Shown piece after piece: positions 1 to 6,061 of a stretch of 12,116 nucleotides of DNA (position 1 is the stretch's first letter; each line of letters begins with the position of its first letter). The DNA comes from JAHRAH01 sp051009015 (GTDB lineage Bacteria > Pseudomonadota > Gammaproteobacteria > Tethybacterales > Persebacteraceae): NCBI GenBank assembly GCA_051009015.1, contig JBPCWZ010000046.1, forward strand, positions 1-12,116, read 5' to 3'. The notes beneath the pieces are model-generated. The model was not told where the DNA came from. It saw only the letters and a list, made by a program, of their open reading frames with translations, and ran no database searches. Made by a program: the position numbers and the translations under genes.

Positions 1-145
1 GGCTTTAATTACGAGTGCGCTTTGCACACTCTGCGGTTTGCCAAATGCGGCGGCAAGCCGCCGTTTGCGCTATCGCGCAAATTGCCATTTGGCAAGGGTT
101 TGGATTCCCGCTTTCGCGGGAATGACGGGAAAAGGCGGGAATGAC
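1..145. repeat. Structured intergenic repeat, copy 1 (left end outside window)
   Basis: This is the right-hand part of the element seen complete at 1148-1325. It begins inside the second internal hairpin and ends with the terminal inverted repeat at 102-126, which contains ATTCCC-N8-GGGAAT with GCGGGAAT/ATTCCCGC arms. The branched fold is present: an outer stem TTGCCAAATG/CATTTGGCAA encloses GGCGG-CCGCC and TTTGCGC-GCGCAAA hairpins. The hairpin GAGTGCGC/GCACACTC has one mismatch here. A half-site GGCGGGAATGAC follows at 134-145. The element ends 14 bases before the complement of the GT2 stop codon, so it would form the 3' untranslated part of that transcript. The resemblance to neisserial NIME/dRS3 elements is by pattern; no database was consulted. 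Confidence 0.85.
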
Positions 146-159
146 GATAAAAGGGGGTT

Positions 160-1104
160 TTATTCTCCGTCTATTTTGGCGTATTTTTGGTAGTTGCCGT
201 GGGTTATTGTGCCGTATATTGTGCCGGTGCCGGCTATTAGGTTTTTTATGCCTTTTTGGAGGGCTTTTTTGCCGAGGATGGGGGCGAGGGTGCAGTAGAT
301 TATGCCTTTGATGGTTTTGACGATGCCGCGCGGGAGGAAGCGGATGGTTGCGTTTATTTTGCCGTCCGTTTTGCGGTGAGAGAGGACATAGCCGGTTTGC
401 CTTTGCCATTGTGTTTTGCAGTGGTTGGCGAGGGTAAGTCGGGCGGGATGGGTTTTTTCGGTGGCTTTGGCTTTGCCGGTAGTGGCGCAAACAAACCCCG
501 CGAGCATTGCCCGGCGGCTAAAATCGTAATCTTCCGCGCCGGTTGTGTTGAAAGATTCGTCAAAGCGCATATCGGCAAAAACCCGCGCTTTCATCAATAG
601 CAGATTGGTAGAAAATCCGGCTTTGGTTGTTTTGGCATTTTCGTCGGGGGCGGTTTTGGGCGGGCGCATCCACCATGGCGGTTTGTTGTCGGGGTAGATA
701 TATTCAACACAACCGCCGATGCCATCTGCGCCGGTTTGTTGCAAACCTTCGGCGAGGGCGGATAGCCAGTTTTCATTTACGATTATGTCGTCGTCAATAA
801 AAGCCAAATAGTCGGCTTTTGCGCTTGTTGCTTCGGCAAGGGCGCGGTTGCGGACGGATGAAAGTCCGCGCCGCGCTTCGCAAACATAGCGGGCGGCAAA
901 AGGAAACTTGGCGGCGGCGACAACTTGCCGCGCACTTTGGTTTGCGTCATTATCCAGCACAATAAGCGACACTTCGCAACCGGCGGGAATGCGCGTTTTT
1001 GCCAAAGAGCGCAGGCATTCGCCGAGCATTTGCGGGCGAAGGCAAGTCGGTATGCAGATGGCGATTAGTTCGGGCGGGGGCATTGTTGCGGCGGATTTTA
1101 TCAT
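160..1104 (-). CDS. Family 2 glycosyltransferase (GT-A fold)
   Basis: This 314-residue cytoplasmic enzyme should transfer a sugar from a nucleotide-sugar donor to a growing surface glycan. The N-terminus has the GT2 opening strand IAICIPTCLRP (residues 14-24), then VLDNDANQS (49-57) and RRGLSSVRNRAL (78-89), which is typical of the nucleotide-binding half. The metal-binding DxD motif is in FIDDDII (102-108). GAEDYDFSRR (189-198) supplies the ED-type acidic motif near the presumed catalytic base. The C-terminal 60 residues are basic and hydrophobic and may touch the membrane. Two starts are possible, ATG at 1104 or ATG at 1083 (giving MPPPELIA); neither has a clear ribosome binding site. It lies downstream of the six-gene glycan operon but is separated from it by a 243-base gap filled by a repeat, so it may be read by read-through or from an unseen promoter. 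The sugar specificity is unknown. Confidence 0.9.
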   Translation of the reverse strand: MIKSAATMPPPELIAICIPTCLRPQMLGECLRSLAKTRIPAGCEVSLIVLDNDANQSARQVVAAAKFPFAARYVCEARRGLSSVRNRALAEATSAKADYLAFIDDDIIVNENWLSALAEGLQQTGADGIGGCVEYIYPDNKPPWWMRPPKTAPDENAKTTKAGFSTNLLLMKARVFADMRFDESFNTTGAEDYDFSRRAMLAGFVCATTGKAKATEKTHPARLTLANHCKTQWQRQTGYVLSHRKTDGKINATIRFLPRGIVKTIKGIIYCTLAPILGKKALQKGIKNLIAGTGTIYGTITHGNYQKYAKIDGE

Positions 1105-1110
1105 TAATGT

Positions 1111-1343
1111 GTCATTCCCGCCTTTTCGTCATTCTCTCCCTTTTTCCGTCATTCCCGCGAAAGCGGGAATCCAACGCGCCCGCAAGGGCGCCCCTTCGGG
1201 GCTTTAATTACGAGTGCGCTTTGCGCCCTCTGCGGTTTGCCAAATGCGGCGGCAAGCCGCCGTTTGCGCTATCGCGCAAATTGCCATTTGGCAAGGGTTT
1301 GGATTCCCGCTTTCGCGGGAATGACGAGGGGGGCGGGAATGAC
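1111..1343. repeat. Structured intergenic repeat, copy 2 (complete)
   Basis: The core is 1148-1325 (178 bases), bounded by perfect 25-base inverted repeats at 1148-1172 and 1301-1325. Each end is itself a hairpin, ATTCCCGC-GAAA-GCGGGAAT, fitting the neisserial dRS3 pattern. Inside, in order: GCGCCC-GCAA-GGGCGC (1176-1191); CCCC-TTC-GGGG (1191-1201); GAGTGCGC-TTT-GCGCCCTC with one mismatch; and a three-way junction with outer stem 1237-1246 pairing 1285-1294 around GGCGG-CAAG-CCGCC (from 1248) and TTTGCGC-TATC-GCGCAAA (1263-1280). Half copies of the terminal repeat flank the core symmetrically at 1111-1122 and 1332-1343. It fills the gap between the GT25 stop (1348) and the GT2 start (1104). 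No transposase is present, so if it moved it did so with outside help. Confidence 0.9.
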
Positions 1344-1347
1344 GGCA

Positions 1348-2106
1348 TTACTTTTTTCGGGGCGGGTTTGTCATTATGTATATCGCTTTTTGCAAGCGGT
1401 CGGCTTTTCGTAGTAATGAGCCGAGGGCGCGTTCGGTAATGGTGCGTTTTATTTGGTTGTATCTGTCATGTCCGATTGCCGATTCTTCGCCCGATTGACG
1501 CGCCGGGGGTGGCGTGACACAATAGAAAGCCGCGCCGTGTTTCCAAAACTCGGGAGTCATAGAGTCCAGCGGGGCGCGGATAGTTTGGCAGTAGTCATGC
1601 AGTTTTGCCGCGCCGGAGCGCGAGATAAGATAAGCGGCGAGGGTAAAAGCGCGCCGATAACGATGAAAAAGTTTGCGGTTGTTGCATAAGCCGCAAAGCA
1701 CGCGCCCCGCCGTTGTCGTGGCATCTTCCGACAACAACACAAATTCCCAATGCCATTCGCAAGTTAATACGCCATTGACAACTTCGGCAAAGTCATCATC
1801 CCAAACGGCATCGTCTTCCAATATCAGCGCGCATTCGTCTTTGCCATCGGCGATTTGCCGCCAAAGATTATGATGCGACATAAAGCAGCCGATTTCACCG
1901 AGTGTTATTTTTACGCCCTCTTTTAATTGAAAGCGGCGCGGTTGCAGGCGATGCGCGTATTGCGGCGGCGTTAATGTTTTGCCATCAACGGCGTCAATGA
2001 TTTGATAGTTTGCGCCGAGCGCATTAAGGCGGCTTTTGATATTTTCGCGCCGCGCGGTTTCGCGGGAAAGGGATATCACATAAACGGGCGGCAGTTTGGC
2101 GGTCAT
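1348..2106 (-). CDS. Family 25 glycosyltransferase (LPS/LOS type), second tandem copy
   Basis: This 252-residue protein belongs to the family that adds sugars, often galactose, to the lipooligosaccharide core in Neisseria and Haemophilus. The N-terminus PPVYVISLSRETARREN (residues 6-22) and NYQIIDAVDGK (33-43) are the usual GT25 opening. GEIGCFMSHHNLW (70-82) and LEDDAVWDDDF (96-106) form the conserved core with the acidic metal/donor motif. The start is set by the ATGA overlap with the upstream gene: its ATG at 2106 overlaps that TGA. Residues 1-107 are close to identical to the preceding gene and the second half diverges, so this is a tandem duplication whose copies may differ in donor or acceptor. 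It is the last gene of the tightly packed operon; its stop is 4 bases from repeat copy 2. Confidence 0.92.
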   Translation of the reverse strand: MTAKLPPVYVISLSRETARRENIKSRLNALGANYQIIDAVDGKTLTPPQYAHRLQPRRFQLKEGVKITLGEIGCFMSHHNLWRQIADGKDECALILEDDAVWDDDFAEVVNGVLTCEWHWEFVLLSEDATTTAGRVLCGLCNNRKLFHRYRRAFTLAAYLISRSGAAKLHDYCQTIRAPLDSMTPEFWKHGAAFYCVTPPPARQSGEESAIGHDRYNQIKRTITERALGSLLRKADRLQKAIYIMTNPPRKK

Positions 2107-2885
2107 TGTTGCGGCGGGTATGGGGTTATCTTTTTTTGCGGGCGGTTTGCCAGTAAATATATCGCTTGACGGATGCGGTCGGCTTTGCGATATATTGAGC
2201 CGTAGATTTGTTCGGTTATGGTGCGCTTTATTTTGCCATCCCTGCCGCTGATGGTTGTTGTTTCGCCGGATTCTCTTACGACAGGGGGGCGGACGCAATA
2301 AAAGGCGACGCCGTTTCGCCAATATTCCGCATACATACGGTCAATGGGGGCGCGAATGTTTTGGCAATAATCCAGCAGTTTCGCCGCGCCTTGCCGCGAT
2401 ATTAGATAAGCGATAGTCGTGCACCAATCGCGCCGCTTGTAGCGAATCAACTGCCGCCCTTTGCCAACTTCGCACAATATACAATCTGCGGGGCGGGGCT
2501 TTTGCACCGAAAAGAAAACAACTTCCCAATGCCAATCGCATTTTATCGTGCGCGTTATTACTTCGGCAAAGTCATCGTCCCAAGTGGCATCATCTTCCAC
2601 TATCAGCGCGCAGTCGTCTTTGCCATCGGCGATTTGCCGCCAAAGGTTATGGTGCGACATAAAGCAACCGATTTCGCCCGCCGTCAATTGACAGCCGAAT
2701 TTGAGAAAGTATTCCCTTGTTTGCAAGCGGTGTGCATATTGCGACGGGTTTAATGCTTTGCCATCAACGGCGTCAATGATTTGGTAGTTTGCGCCGAGCG
2801 CATTAAGGCGGCGCGTCATATTCTCGCGCCGCTCTTTTGCGCGCGCAAGGGATATCACATAAACCGGCGGCAGTTTGTCGGTCAT
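2103..2885 (-). CDS. Family 25 glycosyltransferase (LPS/LOS type), first tandem copy
   Basis: This 260-residue GT25 enzyme is the paralogue of the next gene. It shows the opening PPVYVISLARAKERREN (6-22), NYQIIDAVDGK (33-43), GEIGCFMSHHNLW (70-82) and VEDDATWDDDF (96-106), plus AYLISRQGAAKLLDYC (159-174), the usual middle helix of the family. The ATG at 2885 overlaps the TGA of the methyltransferase-like gene upstream (ATGA), which fixes the start over any longer in-frame extension. It ends in a further ATGA overlap with the second GT25. The role is presumed to be addition of one sugar to lipid-linked or core oligosaccharide at the inner face of the cytoplasmic membrane. Compared with its twin, it differs mainly after residue 107 and has a longer C-terminal tail. 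Confidence 0.92.
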   Translation of the reverse strand: MTDKLPPVYVISLARAKERRENMTRRLNALGANYQIIDAVDGKALNPSQYAHRLQTREYFLKFGCQLTAGEIGCFMSHHNLWRQIADGKDDCALIVEDDATWDDDFAEVITRTIKCDWHWEVVFFSVQKPRPADCILCEVGKGRQLIRYKRRDWCTTIAYLISRQGAAKLLDYCQNIRAPIDRMYAEYWRNGVAFYCVRPPVVRESGETTTISGRDGKIKRTITEQIYGSIYRKADRIRQAIYLLANRPQKKITPYPPQQ

Positions 2886-3643
2886 TGCGGCAGTATGGAT
2901 TTGACAATTGCCAGATATTCGGGGCGGCAAAAAATGCACCAGCCGTTTCGGTCTTGCGGATTGTCAATAACTATTTGCCATTTGTCATCGGCAAGCATTT
3001 CTTCGCGCACCCGCCGATTCTTAATGACGGAAAAAGAATCGTCAAGGCATATTATCTTTGCCCGACCGGCAAGGGCGCGATATTCGCCATAACTATGCAA
3101 CTCGCCGCCGTCCAATAACAAAACATCAATATCCGGCGGCAAATGCGACATTGCATCCGGCGCGTCATCGGCTACTTTTTTATACTTGTGATAAGAATCA
3201 AATGTGTATGTGTGATTGCCGCCCTGATAAATAGGGTCGGCTTGCACTTCTTCCCATGTCATCATATTATCGGCGGCGATTGTGCCGTGAATAAGAATCA
3301 ACCGCCCGCGCAAATCGGCATTTTGCCAATTGTGCACGGCGACGGTATGATTAAGGCGCGATGCTTCCAGCGACCAAAGACAACAAGAATCGGGGCGGGA
3401 AAGCAGAATATCGGCTATGCGCTTTGTTGAGCCGAGCCCGTGCGCCGTGCCGATTTTCACATAGTTATGAAAACTTTGGCATTGTGCAAGAGCGACGAGT
3501 GCTTTGCCGAAGTTGTCATCGGCGGGAATATCCGCCCGAATGCCGCGATATATTCCGGCGCGCAAGCGCGCAAAGCGCAAAAATTCGCGGGCTTTTCCCA
3601 CCACCAAACTTAACGCGCCTTTTTTGTGTTTGGTTTCCGTCAT
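2882..3643 (-). CDS. Class I SAM methyltransferase-like protein, unusual motif I
   Basis: The 253-residue product has the order of a Rossmann-type methyltransferase. A first strand and glycine loop VKIGTAHGLGST (62-73) stands where motif I belongs. LWSLEAS (89-95) gives the acidic end of strand 2. DIDVLLLDGGELHSYGEY (171-188) matches the strand-4 'D-hydrophobic-DG-H' pattern of polysaccharide-cluster methyltransferases, and IICLDDSF (197-204) follows as strand 5. The glycine loop is less regular than usual, so catalytic activity is not certain. The ATG at 3643 is preceded by a good GGAGG seven bases away. It sits between a clearer methyltransferase and the two GT25 genes with an ATGA overlap to the latter, which argues for a role in modifying the same glycan. 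I do not recognise a specific family name. Confidence 0.75.
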   Translation of the reverse strand: MTETKHKKGALSLVVGKAREFLRFARLRAGIYRGIRADIPADDNFGKALVALAQCQSFHNYVKIGTAHGLGSTKRIADILLSRPDSCCLWSLEASRLNHTVAVHNWQNADLRGRLILIHGTIAADNMMTWEEVQADPIYQGGNHTYTFDSYHKYKKVADDAPDAMSHLPPDIDVLLLDGGELHSYGEYRALAGRAKIICLDDSFSVIKNRRVREEMLADDKWQIVIDNPQDRNGWCIFCRPEYLAIVKSILPQ

Positions 3644-3650
3644 TTGTTAA

Positions 3651-3655
3651 CCTCC
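3651..3655 (-). promoter_or_regulatory. Strong Shine-Dalgarno for the second methyltransferase-like gene
   Basis: The minus strand reads GGAGG seven bases before the ATG at 3643 and fixes that start. The surrounding word CGGAGGTTAA recurs before the preceding methyltransferase gene. Confidence 0.8.
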
Positions 3656-3663
3656 GGTATCGT

Positions 3664-4335
3664 TTAGCGGCGGCGGATAAAAAATTGACGGCGTTTTATC
3701 CACGCCAATTCGCAGTTGGCATTTTTCGCCAGAAAATCGGTAACGGCAAGCATTACCCCCAGTTGTTGTTTTCCGTCAAACAAAACATCGTAATCATCGC
3801 CGCAGATAACCGCCTCCGGCTTGCATTTTTGCATCGCAAAACGCAAGTCGGCTGCAACATCATCATATTCATGCACGCCGTCAATGTATATCCAATCCAA
3901 ACTGCCGTCCGGAATGTCAGCCGCCGACACATCCGCGCTTTTCTTGTGCAGAATGCGCACGCGGGAATCGCCCGCGAATTTGTCGCGCACGGCGTTTTGA
4001 ATATCGTCCATATCGCTTTGTGATTTGGCAATGCCGCCGCCATACATTTCACCTTCCAGTGCCGGCTGATACAGCCACGGGTCAATAAGATACAAGCGGG
4101 ACGGCGCAAGCATTTTCATAATCAAAGACGAAAACTCACCTTTCCAAACGCCGAGTTCGCAACCAACGCCGCCTTTCGGCAATTCGCGCAACAAAAACCG
4201 CCGCCGGTCGCCCGGGCGCAAACAAGTATCGTGGAATTTCAACAGGACATTGCCAATTGTGCGCGGCATCGGCTTCTTCGGATAATCCTTTGCCATTCTT
4301 GCGGCGCGACTTTCGCCTTGTTTGTTTTTCGTCAT
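3664..4335 (-). CDS. Class I SAM-dependent methyltransferase (Methyltransf_24-like)
   Basis: This 223-residue enzyme probably methylates a sugar hydroxyl or similar group of the surface glycan using S-adenosylmethionine. Motif I is GCELGVWKGEFS (58-69). LYLIDPW (81-87) carries the acidic residue at the end of strand 2. DWIYIDGVHEYDDVAADL (147-164) is the diagnostic strand-4 region of this family with its metal/acceptor-linked Asp and His, and VICGDDY (176-182) follows. The start ATG at 4335 overlaps the TGA of the upstream glycosyltransferase, and GGAGG lies 11 bases upstream; the frame is open further upstream but there it overlaps the GT4 gene and looks non-native. A gap of 20 bases separates it from the next methyltransferase-like gene. 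The substrate is unknown. Confidence 0.85.
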   Translation of the reverse strand: MTKNKQGESRAARMAKDYPKKPMPRTIGNVLLKFHDTCLRPGDRRRFLLRELPKGGVGCELGVWKGEFSSLIMKMLAPSRLYLIDPWLYQPALEGEMYGGGIAKSQSDMDDIQNAVRDKFAGDSRVRILHKKSADVSAADIPDGSLDWIYIDGVHEYDDVAADLRFAMQKCKPEAVICGDDYDVLFDGKQQLGVMLAVTDFLAKNANCELAWIKRRQFFIRRR

Positions 4336-5435
4336 TGGTTTATTAACCTCCGGTATATTTTCGCATACTCTTCGGTGTTTTTTTGCCATGAGAATTTTGC
4401 CGCCCATTGTTGGCGGGCGGTTTGCTTTTCCTCTTGTTCGTTTGCCAAAGTGTTTTGGATTAGTTCCGCCATTGTTTCGGGGTTGTCGTTTTGCCAGTAA
4501 TATGCTTTGTCGCCGCCGACTTCGGGAATGGCGGTATTGGCAAAACAAAACACCGCTTTGCCAAAATGCATCGCTTCTATTATCGGCATTCCAAAACCCT
4601 CGCGCAGGGACGGGAATACAAAACCGGCGCAGTTTTGCAAAAGCCATGCTTTTTCGCTTTCGCCAATGATACCGGGCAGAATAACCCTTTCGGCGACTCC
4701 TTCATCGCGGGCTTTTTGTTCTATTTGCGGGGCGTAATATTTTTTTTTGCGCCCGGCGATTATCAGGTTCATCTTTGGCAGATGACGCATCATCGGCGGC
4801 ATTAGAATATAGTTTTTGGACGGCGCGATTTGCGCGACCGAAAACAAAAACGGGCGGGTTTCGCTTTTGAACCATTCGGGTTTTTGCGGGTTTGCCGGCT
4901 TATCTACGCCGTTGTGGATTACCACTTGTTCGGCATCGCCAAAATCCAAATGTTCCGCCGCCGCTTGCTTTGCATAATCGGATATGAAACCGATGACGCT
5001 TGCGCGGCTTATGCTTTGTTGCAATTGTTTCAGCGAAAGCGCCCGCTGTTTGGGCTTTTCGTGCAGTAAATGCATATCGTGTATCGTCAGCACAAAAGGC
5101 GCGCGGTCGGCTTTTGGCAGCGCATAGTGGTTGCGGTGGATGGCATGACGAAGGCGGTAATCCGTCTTGTCATAAACATAGCGCCGCCACTCCTTGTTGA
5201 AAAGACGCATCACCGCGCCCGCCGCCGAAAAACGCGGCAATACGCATATGCTATCGCCCGGGGCATCCGCAACCGCGCGGCGCAATGTGCCAAAACGCGG
5301 ATGCGCCAGAAAAGAATACGCAAACTCGCCCGCCGTTGCCGATATCTGCGCCCGCGCATATTGGATGGCTACCTGACCCAAACCGGAACGGGCATTGCCA
5401 ATATGCCCGCAATCTATCAGTATCGGCGGCGGCAT
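4332..5435 (-). CDS. Family 4 glycosyltransferase (GT-B fold, retaining)
   Basis: This 367-residue enzyme is of usual length for GT4. The N-terminal domain has the glycine loop ARSGLGQVAIQYA (15-27) and the central TIHDMHLL (117-124). The junction VVIHNGVD (171-178) opens the C-terminal donor-binding domain. APSKNY (204-209) gives the basic residue that contacts the donor phosphates, and PSLREGFGMPIIEAM (275-289) contains the EX7E pair Glu279/Glu287. IPEVGGDKAYYW (303-314) is the standard closing segment. The family transfers hexoses from GDP- or UDP-sugars with retention; mannosyltransferases of this type are common in O-chain clusters, but the sugar here is not determinable. It starts 6 bases after the hinT stop and overlaps the next gene by ATGA. 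Confidence 0.93.
   Translation of the reverse strand: MPPPILIDCGHIGNARSGLGQVAIQYARAQISATAGEFAYSFLAHPRFGTLRRAVADAPGDSICVLPRFSAAGAVMRLFNKEWRRYVYDKTDYRLRHAIHRNHYALPKADRAPFVLTIHDMHLLHEKPKQRALSLKQLQQSISRASVIGFISDYAKQAAAEHLDFGDAEQVVIHNGVDKPANPQKPEWFKSETRPFLFSVAQIAPSKNYILMPPMMRHLPKMNLIIAGRKKKYYAPQIEQKARDEGVAERVILPGIIGESEKAWLLQNCAGFVFPSLREGFGMPIIEAMHFGKAVFCFANTAIPEVGGDKAYYWQNDNPETMAELIQNTLANEQEEKQTARQQWAAKFSWQKNTEEYAKIYRRLINQ
4347..4351 (-). promoter_or_regulatory. Shine-Dalgarno inside the end of the GT4 gene
   Basis: The minus strand reads GGAGG 11 bases before the ATG at 4335. It lies inside the GT4 coding sequence, as expected for a coupled ATGA junction, and supports the short start of the methyltransferase. 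Confidence 0.65.
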
Positions 5436-5441
5436 CTTGGG

Positions 5442-5804
5442 TTATCTCGGCGGCAGCATCCTGCCAAGATTCGCGCCGCCTACTATGTGGATGTGCAAGT
5501 GCGGGACTTCCTGATTCGCATCCGCGCCGTTATTTACCAGCAGGCGGTAGCCGGTTTTGTGCAGCCCTTGCTGTTTTGCTATCGTGGCGATGTCGCGGAA
5601 AAAAGCGCATAACTCGGCATCCGCGCCGGTTGTGGCAAAATCGGTGAAGTTTTGGTATTTGCCCTTGGGAATGACAAGCAAATGCGCCGGGGCTTGCGGG
5701 CTGATATCCCGAAAGGCAAGCGTGTGCTCGCTTTCAAATACTCTGTCGCACGGAATCTCGCCGCGCAAAATGCGGGCGAATATGTTGGCGGGGTCGTAGT
5801 TCAT
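5442..5804 (-). CDS. hinT: HinT-like HIT family purine nucleoside phosphoramidase
   Basis: This 120-residue protein matches the usual length of bacterial HinT, a cytoplasmic dimer that hydrolyses adenosine 5'-phosphoramidates and aminoacyl adenylates. The opening NIFARILRGEIPCDRVFE (7-24) is the standard HinT start. FRDISPQAPAHLLVIPK (31-47) is the conserved strand pair. The HIT triad is PHLHIHIVGG (101-110), with His102, His104 and the nucleophile His106. NLGRM (112-116) gives the usual C-terminal contact. It is the first gene of a glycan operon, 6 bases before the GT4 start. No Shine-Dalgarno is visible before the ATG, and a promoter-like pair could place the transcript start at or next to the ATG. 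Confidence 0.95.
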   Translation of the reverse strand: MNYDPANIFARILRGEIPCDRVFESEHTLAFRDISPQAPAHLLVIPKGKYQNFTDFATTGADAELCAFFRDIATIAKQQGLHKTGYRLLVNNGADANQEVPHLHIHIVGGANLGRMLPPR

Positions 5805-5811
5805 CGGGGTA

Positions 5812-5841
5812 ATACTACAACATTTTCGCCTTAATTGTCAT
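5812..5841 (-). promoter_or_regulatory. Candidate promoter for hinT and the glycan operon
   Basis: On the minus strand ATGACA (5841-5836; 5 of 6 matches to TTGACA) is followed after 18 bases by TAGTAT (5817-5812; 4 of 6 matches to TATAAT). The expected transcript start is about 5804-5806, at the ATG itself, which would make a leaderless message. The -35 word is formed by the outer end of repeat copy 3. This is pattern matching only. Confidence 0.35.
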
Positions 5842-6057
5842 TCCCGCGAAAGCGGGAATCCAACGCCGCCGCGCCAGCGGCGGCACTATGCAAGGTGTCG
5901 CCCTTACAGGGCTTTAATTATGAGTGCGCTTTTTGCGCACTCAGGGTTTTGCCAAATGCGGCGGCTTTGCCGCCGTTTGCGCTATCGCGCAAATTGTCAT
6001 TTGGCAAAGATGTGGATTCCCGCTTTCGCGGGAATGACGAGGGGGGGCGGGAATGAT
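5837..6057. repeat. Structured intergenic repeat, copy 3 (complete, diverged)
   Basis: The core is 5837-6038 (202 bases) with the same perfect 25-base terminal inverted repeats as copy 2. Internal hairpins keep their order but change sequence: GCCGCCGC-GCCA-GCGGCGGC (5865-5884), an added stretch of about 15 bases, GCCCT-TAC-AGGGC (5900-5912), and a perfect GAGTGCGC-TTTTT-GCGCACTC (5922-5942). The three-way junction follows, with its GGCGGC/GCCGCC loop changed to TTT. A half-site GGCGGGAATGAT lies at 6046-6057. It fills the space between the EamA stop (6062) and the hinT start (5804); its left end may supply the hinT -35 element. Confidence 0.9.
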
Positions 6058-6061
6058 GGGG

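Noticed and set aside
999..1439. Open frames across the repeats, giving VIPAKAGIQ- or RHSRESGNP-like peptides
   Set aside because: These arise from the inverted-repeat sequence itself and recur at each copy; they are not genes.
4336..4647. Longer N-terminus for the first methyltransferase
   Set aside because: It overlaps the GT4 gene by more than 300 bases; the ATGA overlap and GGAGG support the start at 4335.
1..6057. CRISPR array
   Set aside because: The repeats are three, far apart, with self-complementary ends and no regular spacers or cas genes.
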